This document shows, in pieces, positions 1 through 6,715 of a stretch of 7,219 nucleotides of DNA. Source of the stretch: Flavobacteriaceae bacterium (GTDB taxonomy: Bacteria > Bacteroidota > Bacteroidia > Flavobacteriales > Flavobacteriaceae); NCBI GenBank assembly GCA_002687665.1, contig NZAX01000082.1:1-7219 (forward strand). The letters run 5' to 3'. The notes below the pieces were generated by a model. It did no database searches. It was not told the DNA's origin and was given only the letters and a program-made list of their open reading frames with translations. Numbering within the stretch: position 1 is the first letter of the stretch; each line of letters opens with the position of its first letter. Made by a program: the position numbers and the translations under genes.

Positions 1-204
1 CATGTATTTATCGATTTGTGACTTGAGGGCTTTGACTACTTTTGGGTGCGAGTGACCTAATGGAAGTGCGGATACACCGGCCACAAAATCTAAATAGGAC
101 TTTCCTTTGGTATCATAAAGATAGCTGCCACTTGCATGCTTGATTTCCAAGCCCAGAGGATGAGGGTTAGTTTTGGCTTGATATTTTAAAAAATCATCTA
201 GCAT
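1..204 (-). CDS. Class III PLP-dependent aminotransferase, N-terminal fragment
   Basis: The gene runs off the left edge; only the first 68 residues are here, starting at an ATG at 204-202. The fragment reads as the start of a class III (acetylornithine/GABA type) aminotransferase. It has the opening strand with 'GSYLYDTKGKSYLDF' (about residues 28-42), a small-residue turn, then 'LGHSHPKVVKAL' (49-60), the family's GH-x-HP signature followed by a helix. The PLP lysine and cofactor-binding motifs lie outside the window, so the substrate cannot be assigned. The ATG directly follows the TAA of the OstA-like gene (TAAATG, no gap). A GAGG at 213-210 sits five bases before the ATG, a Shine-Dalgarno-like match unusual in this window, although it also encodes the end of the upstream protein. 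Translational coupling is likely. The family call is firm; the specific enzyme is open. Confidence 0.88.
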   Translation of the reverse strand, partial: MLDDFLKYQAKTNPHPLGLEIKHASGSYLYDTKGKSYLDFVAGVSALPLGHSHPKVVKALKSQIDKYM

Positions 205-1872
205 TTATTCCTCAATATTTTGTAGGAAACCCTCTGGTATGCTTAACTCTCTAATTTCAGTGGGTTGAAATTGATTGTCCTCTTTACTAAAAAGCTCCCG
301 TATGTTATTGGGGCGCTCATCCTCTCTCCAAATAAAACCTTCGAGTTTTCGTTCGTTAAGGGGTAAATCTTTGTCTGGAAACAAGTTACCGTCCGGACTG
401 ACAAAGAAAGTAATGTCCTCAATCTGATTTTCCTTAGTAACCATTTTAAGTCGGCTACACGTGGTTTTGTCAATCCCAATCAATTCATTGTCTTCATCCG
501 AGTACATATAATATATTACCTCGGTGTTTTTACTAACGTCAATTTCACGAAGTTCTCCTTCTTTAAAAAGACCATCAAGTACTCCGCCCTTAATTTGATT
601 AAACCCGTTATCACTTATGGAATCTTTTTCAATAATCCAACTATTACCGATAATTTTAAGGGAGTCCAGTTTTTTAGTTTGCATGTCGGAAGTAAGAAAT
701 ATTTTGTCTCCTGACATTTGACTTTTTCCAAACCATAGAATAGGGTTTTTTTTATTTTTTTGGCTGGTTGTTAATATTTGATTTTCCTTCCGGCTCAGGG
801 GCAATTTAAGCAATTTGATCAGTCCTGTACTTTGATCTAAATGAAGTGAATCTGATTTTCCCCTGAGGTCTGTTTTAAATATTCTTACATCATAGTATCC
901 CCTCAATATTTTTTTTTCAGTTGGTCCTGTAGCAATAAGAGTATCGGCGTGGATGTAGAGCGAATCCTGATCAATGATGTTAACGGCCAAGGCTCTTCGA
1001 GTGATGATGGCAGAATCCTTAGCTTTGAAAATCTCACCGTAATGGCCGTTAATGACGGATTTATTCAGAGTGTCAATCACACTGATGTTGTTGGTTGCAG
1101 CAGCATAATTTTTTTCATTTTCAAAATACAAACTGTCCCCTCTGATTTCTTTATTGTCATAATAGATAACTGCATTTTCCTGAAAATTACCTCTTTGAAA
1201 CTGGGTGTCATAGGTTCCCTTTTCACAGTAAATGTCGTATTCCCCGCCCACGATGGTTGTTTTTCCATAAAAGAAGGCCTTGTCACTCTCGGTATAATAG
1301 TCCAGTCGTTGTGAATTGAGGAGGTATTCAGGGTCGTCAATTTTTACATTAGATATGAATCGGTATTTTAATTCATCAATAAAGTAGATCCCTTTGATAC
1401 TGGTTAGTTTTCTTTTTTCATCTAAGATGGTTCCAAAAGAATTGTAAAAAGCCTTGGAATTGGCACGATCCAAATAGAGGGTATCTGTTTTGAGATTCAT
1501 ATCTGGTCTTTCAAGGACAACTTTTCCCCATGCTTTGGCAAGTTTACTGGTTCCGTCATATTCGATTTGATCGCAAGTCATTTTTAGAGTATCCCCTTGG
1601 GTAAAGATCACGTCACCATTGGCTCTGAAAAAATTCTCCTTGGGATAGAAATAAGATATATCGGATTTTATCAAGGCACCCTCGTGAAAAAGGTGAACTC
1701 TAATCCCCTCTTTTTTAACCAATATATTGGCACCTGGAAAACTAAACTGATCCTGGTTGGAGCCTCCAGCCTGAATGATTTTAATAGTCTTAGGTTCTTC
1801 TTGTGCTGCTGCTTTTCCTATTGCAAATAGAAAAACAAGCTGAAGTATACCGATTTGAATATGCTTTCTCAA
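205..1872 (-). CDS. OstA/LptA-like periplasmic protein (LPS transport family)
   Basis: This is a 555-residue exported protein. Residues 1-23 look like a signal peptide: a basic MRKH start, a hydrophobic stretch, and AAA before Q24 as the probable cleavage site. The mature part is a series of beta-rich repeats of the OstA/LptA type, for example GDTLKMTCDQIEYD (93-106), TDTLYLD (129-135), GDSLYFEN (245-252), ADTLIATG (309-316) and SGDKIFLTSD (387-396). In this fold stacked strands form a groove that carries lipopolysaccharide across the periplasm. It is much longer than E. coli LptA, but I see no C-terminal beta-barrel like that of LptD. The start is TTG at 1872: no ATG lies near it, an in-frame stop stands at 1893-1891, and the signal peptide begins exactly there. 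It follows purA by 32 bases. The family is well supported; its exact place in the Lpt bridge is inferred. Confidence 0.85.
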   Translation of the reverse strand: MRKHIQIGILQLVFLFAIGKAAAQEEPKTIKIIQAGGSNQDQFSFPGANILVKKEGIRVHLFHEGALIKSDISYFYPKENFFRANGDVIFTQGDTLKMTCDQIEYDGTSKLAKAWGKVVLERPDMNLKTDTLYLDRANSKAFYNSFGTILDEKRKLTSIKGIYFIDELKYRFISNVKIDDPEYLLNSQRLDYYTESDKAFFYGKTTIVGGEYDIYCEKGTYDTQFQRGNFQENAVIYYDNKEIRGDSLYFENEKNYAAATNNISVIDTLNKSVINGHYGEIFKAKDSAIITRRALAVNIIDQDSLYIHADTLIATGPTEKKILRGYYDVRIFKTDLRGKSDSLHLDQSTGLIKLLKLPLSRKENQILTTSQKNKKNPILWFGKSQMSGDKIFLTSDMQTKKLDSLKIIGNSWIIEKDSISDNGFNQIKGGVLDGLFKEGELREIDVSKNTEVIYYMYSDEDNELIGIDKTTCSRLKMVTKENQIEDITFFVSPDGNLFPDKDLPLNERKLEGFIWREDERPNNIRELFSKEDNQFQPTEIRELSIPEGFLQNIEE

Positions 1873-1904
1873 AGTAAGTGGTTGTTGGCACTAAATTAGA
1901 AAAT

Positions 1905-3176
1905 CTACCTGAAAATAGTCTGTTTTCTATCAGGTCCTACGGAAACAATTTTAATGGGAGTATTAAGTTCTCTCTCAAGAAATTGAATGTAATCTATAAA
2001 GTTTTTGGGAAGTTTATCAGCCGAATTGACTTGAGTTAAATCTTCCTCCCATCCGGGAAAATTAATGTATTTAGGAGATATGGATTCATTATTGATGTCG
2101 AATGGAAAATGGTGGATTAGTCCCTGCTCTGTTTTGTATTGATTACAAACCTTGATTATATCAATTCCTGAGAGCACATCACCTTTCATCATCATCAGTT
2201 GGGTAACACCGTTAACCCGAATAGCGTATTTTAGAGCAACTAAGTCAATCCACCCGCATCGTCGGGCTCTTCCTGTGGTGGCTCCAAACTCATGTCCAAT
2301 TTTAGCAATGCGCTTACCGACATCGTCAAATAACTCAGTTGGAAATGGTCCGCTACCTACTCGGGTAGTATAGGCTTTAAAAATCCCAAAAACCTCTTTG
2401 ATTCTATTGGGGGCAATACCCAAACCGGTACATGCTCCTGCCGCCGTTGTGGTCGAGGAGGTAACGAATGGATAAGTTCCAAAGTCAACATCCAGTAATG
2501 ATCCTTGAGCTCCTTCAGCTAAAATCTTTTTTCCAGCGTCTTGAGCTTTATGCAAAAAGGTTTCACTGTCTACTATTTGGCATTTTTTAAAGGTTTCAAT
2601 GGATTCAAAAAATTGGGTTTCCAATTCACTTAAGTCATATTCCAAATCTACATTATAAAAATCCAACATTTTGAGGTGTTTCTGGGTCAATGCCATATAG
2701 CTATCTTTCCACCTTTTGGTTAAAATATCTCCTACACGCATCCCATTTCTTCCGGTTTTGTCCATGTAGGTTGGACCAATTCCCTTTAAAGTTGAGCCAA
2801 TTTTGCCTTTTCCTTTAGATGCCTCCGATGCGGCATCCAATAATCGGTGGGTAGGAAGAATGAGATGGGCTTTTTTTGAGATTAATAATTTTGTCGAAAA
2901 ATCAATATTGTAGGGAGTCAATTTCTCCAATTCTTCTTTAAAAATCACAGGATCGATCACCACACCATTACCAATCAAATTGATTGCACTTGGGTGAAAT
3001 ATCCCTGAGGGTATGGTGTGTAAAACGTGTTTTATCCCTTCAAACTCTAAAGTATGACCGGCATTGGGCCCTCCTTGAAAACGGGCAATGATATCATAGG
3101 ATTCAGTCAATACATCTACGATTTTACCTTTCCCCTCGTCGCCCCATTGAAGGCCTAGCAGTAAGTCTACGGACAT
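1905..3176 (-). CDS. purA: Adenylosuccinate synthase
   Basis: This cytoplasmic enzyme joins IMP and aspartate using GTP to give adenylosuccinate, the first committed step from IMP to AMP. Its 423 residues match the usual length and every main motif is visible. These are the N-terminal loop GLQWGDEGKGK (8-18) with catalytic D13 and K16, GPNAGHT (36-42) with H41, GSTLKGIGPTYMDKTGR (127-143) ending in R143, the IMP-contacting QGSLLDVDFGTYPFVTSS (224-241), and GSGPFPTEL (274-282). Further on are the aspartate-binding TGRARR (301-306), the guanine-recognition K331-x-D333 (MKGDVLSG) and the terminal SVGPDRKQTI (412-421). The ATG at 3176 follows the fur stop by 7 bases, with no Shine-Dalgarno sequence. 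Its place downstream of the (p)ppGpp gene is notable because ppGpp inhibits PurA in E. coli. Nothing suggests loss of activity. Confidence 0.98.
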   Translation of the reverse strand: MSVDLLLGLQWGDEGKGKIVDVLTESYDIIARFQGGPNAGHTLEFEGIKHVLHTIPSGIFHPSAINLIGNGVVIDPVIFKEELEKLTPYNIDFSTKLLISKKAHLILPTHRLLDAASEASKGKGKIGSTLKGIGPTYMDKTGRNGMRVGDILTKRWKDSYMALTQKHLKMLDFYNVDLEYDLSELETQFFESIETFKKCQIVDSETFLHKAQDAGKKILAEGAQGSLLDVDFGTYPFVTSSTTTAAGACTGLGIAPNRIKEVFGIFKAYTTRVGSGPFPTELFDDVGKRIAKIGHEFGATTGRARRCGWIDLVALKYAIRVNGVTQLMMMKGDVLSGIDIIKVCNQYKTEQGLIHHFPFDINNESISPKYINFPGWEEDLTQVNSADKLPKNFIDYIQFLERELNTPIKIVSVGPDRKQTIFR

Positions 3177-3183
3177 ATTTAAT

Positions 3184-3633
3184 TTATGAGTTTACTCTTT
3201 TTTTTGTTCCGTAAAAATAAAGAGAGTGGTTGTGTATTTCAATATCGAATATTTCTTCGATTGTTTTTTTTATATTTTGAATTCTGGGATCACAAAATTC
3301 CTTTACCTCTCCTGAATCTGTGAGGATAATATGGTCGTGTTGGTGATCAAAATACGACTTTTCGTACTGGGCTTGGTTTTTACCAAACTGATGTTTTCTA
3401 ACCAACCCAGATTCCATAAGGAGTTCGATGGTGTTGTAGAGCGTTGCCCTGCTTACTCTGTAATTTTTGTTTTTCATGGTGATGTACAATGATTCAACAT
3501 CAAAGTGTTCATCACTGTCATAAATTTCATATAATATGGCAAATCGCTCCGGAGTTTTTCGGTGGGCGTGCTTGTTTAAGAAGTTTACAAAAACCTCCTT
3601 AACAATTTCTTGATTGGATTTGTTTTTTTTCAT
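3184..3633 (-). CDS. Fur-family metal-dependent transcriptional regulator
   Basis: This is a 149-residue DNA-binding regulator of the Fur superfamily (Fur, Zur, PerR). The N-terminal winged helix is clear: [13 protein letters not shown] (26-38), HFDVESLY (43-50) and the recognition helix [14 protein letters not shown] (59-72). The dimerisation and metal half carries H97-x-H99-D-H101 and E112 in the segment EVKEF, where PerR has aspartate, so a Fur-like regulatory site is more likely than a peroxide sensor. The usual structural-zinc CxxC is missing: the aligned residues are L104 and S107, and the only cysteine is C114. A second C-terminal cysteine pair is also absent. The ATG at 3633 is followed by an A8 run covering codons 2-4. 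It lies 22 bases after the rsh gene, and purA follows by 7 bases. The family is certain; the metal sensed and the regulon are not. Confidence 0.93.
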   Translation of the reverse strand: MKKNKSNQEIVKEVFVNFLNKHAHRKTPERFAILYEIYDSDEHFDVESLYITMKNKNYRVSRATLYNTIELLMESGLVRKHQFGKNQAQYEKSYFDHQHDHIILTDSGEVKEFCDPRIQNIKKTIEEIFDIEIHNHSLYFYGTKKRVNS

Positions 3634-3638
3634 TTTTA

Positions 3639-3646
3639 CAAATATA
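3639..3646 (-). promoter_or_regulatory. Bacteroidota-type -7 promoter motif before fur
   Basis: TATATTTG on the minus strand matches the Bacteroidota housekeeping -7 consensus TAnnTTTG exactly. It lies in the 22-base rsh-fur gap, five bases before the fur ATG. The -33 position has only TTC (3669-3667, 20-base spacing) instead of TTG. If used, it would give an almost leaderless transcript of fur, purA and ostA. AT-rich sequence produces such matches easily, so confidence is low. Confidence 0.3.
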
Positions 3647-3655
3647 GGTCTTAAA

Positions 3656-5860
3656 TCATTCCCTGAGAACTTTATCTACACCTTTTACCTTTAAAATCCT
3701 ATTAATCAATCGATTGAGTATTGTTTTATTTTTGACATTTACACTGATTAAGCCTGTAAAAATACCATCCTCACTATCAAAACTCAGTTTATTGATATTG
3801 ACACTCATATCTCCCGTAATCGATTTGGTTACCTCACTAACAATACCAATGTTGTCAATACCCGAGAGTCTTAATATAGCGGTAAATTCATCGGAGGATG
3901 AATCCACCCATTTTGCTTTGATGATTCTATAAGCGAAGTTAGATTGTAAGGACAGGGAATTGGAACAATCTTTTTTATGGACTTTAATCCCCTCATTAGT
4001 ACTAATAAAGCCAAACACTGGGTCACCTGCAATTGGATTACAACAATTAGATAAAGTGTGTTTTAAGGTTTCCATTTCCTTACCAAAAACCAATGTGTCA
4101 AATCGTTGTGTGATCTCATTACTCCCTTCTTTTTTGTATGGAATAGTTTTCTTTCGAATTCTTTTTTTAAAGAAATTGAGGAAGCTACTATTGTATTCGG
4201 TTGAGAAATCTTTTAACTGTTTGTTATTAATTGTACCCAAACCAACGCGGTAATACAAATCCAAACTATTATTGAGATTGAAATACCTCAGCATCTGGCT
4301 TATGGTTTTGTCTTTTAGAGTGATCTTAAGTTGCTTTAATTTTCTTCTGAGGGTTTCTCGCCCATCCTCAGCAATTCTTTTCTTTTCGTCGTTTAGTGAT
4401 GACTTGATTTTTGATTTTGCCCTGGAGGTTTTTACAAAATCCAACCAGTTGGCAGTGGGTTTAATGTTTTCAGAAGTGATAATTTCAATACTCTCACCAC
4501 TTTTTAGCGTCTTGCTTAATGGAACTAGTTTTCCATTGACTCTAGCACCTCTGGTTTTCATTCCAATTTCGGTATGAATACTAAAGGCAAAATCTAAAGC
4601 AGTGGCACCCTTTGGAAGGGATTTAATGTCTCCTGTTGGAGTGAACACAAAAATTTCTTTTGCGTAAAGGTTGAGCTTAAAGTTTTCCACAAAATCAACA
4701 GGGTTTTCGTTTTGGTTTTCCAAAACCTCCTGCAGTTTGTCTAGCCAAGACTCAATTCCAATATCTTTTTGATGCCCTTGTTTGTATTTGTGATGCGCAG
4801 CATAGCCCTTTTCTGCTATTTCATTCATCCGCTCAGATCTTATCTGAACTTCTACCCATTTGTTGTTGGGCCCCATTACAGTTATATGCAAAGCTTCATA
4901 ACCGTTTGATTTGGGAGCGGTAATCCAATCCCTTAGACGTGTTGGATTTGGTGTGAAATGATCTGTGATGATAGAATAAATTTTCCATGCCAAAAACTTT
5001 TCATTACGGTGCGTGGATTTATAAATAATGCGAATGGCAAACTTGTCAAAAACATTCTCAAAAGGAATATTTTGAATGGTCATTTTTCTATTGATAGAGA
5101 AAATAGATTTACTGCGACCTTTAATTTTATATTTTAATTTTTCTTTTGCCAGAGCAAATTGAATAATTTCTGAAAAGGAATTGATGTATTGATCTTGTTC
5201 TTCCTTACTTTCCTCGATTTTATTTTTAATGGATTCATATCGTTCAGCTTCAGTATACTTAAAACTAAGATCCTCCAGTTCAGTTTTGATATTGTAGAGT
5301 CCAATACGGTGAGACAATGGTGCATAGATATAAAGTGTTTCCGAAGCTATTTTAATCTGTTTGTATTCAGGCATCGAATCAAGGGTCTGCATATTGTGCA
5401 GTCGATCTGCAATTTTGATGATGATGACCCGAATATCGTCGTTCAGGGTAATCAGTAGTTTTCTGAAATTTTCGGCTTGAAGGGAGGTATTGCTCTCTTT
5501 ACTGAGTTTAGAAATTTTGGTTAACCCTTCAACAATTTTCATTACATCGCTTCCAAAAAGGTTCTCGATATCTTTAAAGCTGTATTCGGAATCCTCTACT
5601 ACGTCGTGTAAAAGGGCAGCTGCAATAGAGGTGGCATCCAGACCAATCTCATTAGCTACGATTTTGGCAACACTGATTGGGTGAAAAACATAAGGCTCAC
5701 CAGACTTTCGGCGTTGATTTCTGTGAGCATTAACTGCAGTATCAAAAGCTGAACGGATCAGTATCTTATCCTTATTAGATAAGGTTTGATAACTGATTTG
5801 AAGCAGTTCTTTATACTGCTTGGCAATCTCTTTGTTCTCTATTTTTTCAATGACAATCAT
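3656..5860 (-). CDS. rsh: Bifunctional (p)ppGpp synthetase/hydrolase, RelA/SpoT homologue
   Basis: This long RSH enzyme makes and hydrolyses the stringent-response alarmone (p)ppGpp. I start it at ATG 5860 (734 residues); a GTG at 5914 would add 18 residues that do not look like the family and would overlap the upstream gene by 14 bases. Domains in order: an HD hydrolase with H60, HDVVED (85-90) and D152, so the hydrolase residues are present; a synthetase with [13 protein letters not shown] (248-260), D272, RLRD (308-311), NGYEALH (319-325) and catalytic E337 in EVQIR; TGS (about 401-462); the conserved-cysteine region with C606, C607, H628 and C632; and ACT (about 659-732). RLRD takes the place of RxKD, the motif of bifunctional enzymes, as opposed to ExDD of RelA. 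The family's AHWxYK appears as AHHKYK (355-360). Both activities are predicted. The gene starts 40 bases after the methyltransferase gene. Confidence 0.96.
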   Translation of the reverse strand: MIVIEKIENKEIAKQYKELLQISYQTLSNKDKILIRSAFDTAVNAHRNQRRKSGEPYVFHPISVAKIVANEIGLDATSIAAALLHDVVEDSEYSFKDIENLFGSDVMKIVEGLTKISKLSKESNTSLQAENFRKLLITLNDDIRVIIIKIADRLHNMQTLDSMPEYKQIKIASETLYIYAPLSHRIGLYNIKTELEDLSFKYTEAERYESIKNKIEESKEEQDQYINSFSEIIQFALAKEKLKYKIKGRSKSIFSINRKMTIQNIPFENVFDKFAIRIIYKSTHRNEKFLAWKIYSIITDHFTPNPTRLRDWITAPKSNGYEALHITVMGPNNKWVEVQIRSERMNEIAEKGYAAHHKYKQGHQKDIGIESWLDKLQEVLENQNENPVDFVENFKLNLYAKEIFVFTPTGDIKSLPKGATALDFAFSIHTEIGMKTRGARVNGKLVPLSKTLKSGESIEIITSENIKPTANWLDFVKTSRAKSKIKSSLNDEKKRIAEDGRETLRRKLKQLKITLKDKTISQMLRYFNLNNSLDLYYRVGLGTINNKQLKDFSTEYNSSFLNFFKKRIRKKTIPYKKEGSNEITQRFDTLVFGKEMETLKHTLSNCCNPIAGDPVFGFISTNEGIKVHKKDCSNSLSLQSNFAYRIIKAKWVDSSSDEFTAILRLSGIDNIGIVSEVTKSITGDMSVNINKLSFDSEDGIFTGLISVNVKNKTILNRLINRILKVKGVDKVLRE

Positions 5861-5868
5861 CGTTATAA

Positions 5869-5899
5869 TAAAGGTACTCGAAACTTTTAATTCAACAAA
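5869..5899 (-). promoter_or_regulatory. Possible promoter before rsh
   Basis: TTTG (5899-5896), a 19-base spacer and TACCTTTA (5876-5869) resemble the Bacteroidota pair TTTG and TAnnTTTG, with one mismatch at the last base of the -7 box. The pair lies just after the methyltransferase stop and ends eight bases before the rsh ATG at 5860. That position would allow rsh to be transcribed apart from the genes upstream and also favours the ATG over the GTG at 5914, which it would exclude. Evidence is motif match only. Confidence 0.3.
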
Positions 5900-5900
5900 A

Positions 5901-6671
5901 TCATTGGTCTCCACAGTGGTACATCAAAATCCCTGCCGAAACAGACAGATTAAGTGAATCAATGGGAAACTGTACCGGAATTTTTATTATTTGTTGTGCC
6001 TTTTTTAACCATTTTTGGTCAAGGCCTTTGTCCTCAGTCCCAAAAACCAGAGCCAACGGCCTTTGATATTTTACTCTTTTGAAGTGTTTTGCTTCATCAT
6101 CCAAGGCTGCAGCTGATATATTAAAAGCATTTGCCTCCAAAAAAGAGATTGCCTCTTCGGAACTAGCGGAGGCAATTGGAATTGAAAATACACCCCCCAT
6201 ACTGTTTCGGATTATTTGGGGGTGGTAAAGGTCGGTTTTGGGATTGGCAATAATGACCGCATCCCACCCAGCGGCAGCAGCGGTTCTTAATAAAGCCCCT
6301 ATGTTGCCAGGTTTTTCTGGAGCTTCCACAACTAGAACACGACTGTCATTATCGACAGAAATATCTTTGATGTGATGACTTTTAGTCTCCAATATGGCGA
6401 TGACTCCTTCAGAACCCGACCGCATGCTTACACGGTCAAAAAGAGCAGAACTTAATTCAAAAACACAATCAGAATGAACTTTAATAATTTTTTCAAAATA
6501 ATCCACTCTGTAGAAAAGGGTGTCAATTTTATAGCCCATTTCAACCGCCCGAGTAAGTTCCCGCTCACCCGATACCACAAATCGATTTTCTTTTTTACGA
6601 ATTCTTGATTTACTTATCAAAAGATTGAGTTTTTTGATCATGGGGTTTTGGGCACTGCTGATATATTCCAA
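5901..6671 (-). CDS. TrmH/SpoU-family RNA 2'-O-ribose methyltransferase
   Basis: This 256-residue SPOUT-class enzyme is predicted to transfer methyl from S-adenosylmethionine to a ribose 2'-hydroxyl in rRNA or tRNA. The N-terminal substrate-binding domain (about 3-95) starts with SSAQNPMIKKL and has RFVVSGERELTRA (30-42). The SPOUT domain shows its three motifs: EKPGNIGALLRTAAAAGWDAV (119-139) with N123 and catalytic R129, LALVFGTEDKGL (206-217), and IPVQFPIDSLNLSVSAGILMY (231-251), which form the knotted SAM site. The protein ends soon after motif 3. The likely start is TTG at 6671. The first ATG (codon 11) would cut into the conserved N-terminal NPxIK segment, and an in-frame stop lies at 6704-6702. 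An A8 tract precedes the TTG. The DUF3810 gene ends 44 bases upstream. RlmB-type 23S rRNA activity is possible, but the substrate cannot be read from sequence. Confidence 0.93.
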   Translation of the reverse strand: MEYISSAQNPMIKKLNLLISKSRIRKKENRFVVSGERELTRAVEMGYKIDTLFYRVDYFEKIIKVHSDCVFELSSALFDRVSMRSGSEGVIAILETKSHHIKDISVDNDSRVLVVEAPEKPGNIGALLRTAAAAGWDAVIIANPKTDLYHPQIIRNSMGGVFSIPIASASSEEAISFLEANAFNISAAALDDEAKHFKRVKYQRPLALVFGTEDKGLDQKWLKKAQQIIKIPVQFPIDSLNLSVSAGILMYHCGDQ

Positions 6672-6676
6672 AGCTG

Positions 6677-6684
6677 TTTTTTTT
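6677..6684 (-). promoter_or_regulatory. A-rich translation initiation region of the methyltransferase gene
   Basis: A run of eight A residues (minus strand) lies five bases before the TTG at 6671, and there is no GGAGG-type sequence. Bacteroidota generally favour A-rich leaders over Shine-Dalgarno pairing, so this tract supports the TTG as the true start. It could also reflect base composition alone. Confidence 0.4.
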
Positions 6685-6696
6685 ATAAAGTTATTG

Positions 6697-6706
6697 GGTA
6701 ATTACC
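6697..6706. promoter_or_regulatory. Perfect 10-bp palindrome GGTAATTACC in the gap before the methyltransferase gene
   Basis: The sequence GGTAATTACC is its own reverse complement and sits in the 44-base gap between the DUF3810 and methyltransferase genes, 25 bases before the TTG start. It could be a small operator. A palindrome of this length is expected by chance in roughly 3% of gaps this size, and it does not extend outward, so the call is weak. Confidence 0.2.
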
Positions 6707-6715
6707 AGAATAACG

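Noticed and set aside
243..479. Minus-strand 78-codon frame inside the OstA-like gene
   Set aside because: It overlaps the real gene in another frame and has no independent support.
949..1314. Plus-strand open frame of 121 codons opposite the OstA-like gene
   Set aside because: It lies wholly within a well-supported gene on the other strand, shows no recognisable motif, and looks like an antisense shadow.
1876..1893. AGTG/CACT inverted repeat in the purA-ostA gap as a terminator
   Set aside because: The stem is only four base pairs with an eight-base loop and no following T run on the coding strand.
3714..5684. Several plus-strand open frames of 64-101 codons opposite rsh
   Set aside because: All lie inside the conserved RSH coding region. 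Their hydrophobic translations are typical of reading the antisense of an AT-rich gene.
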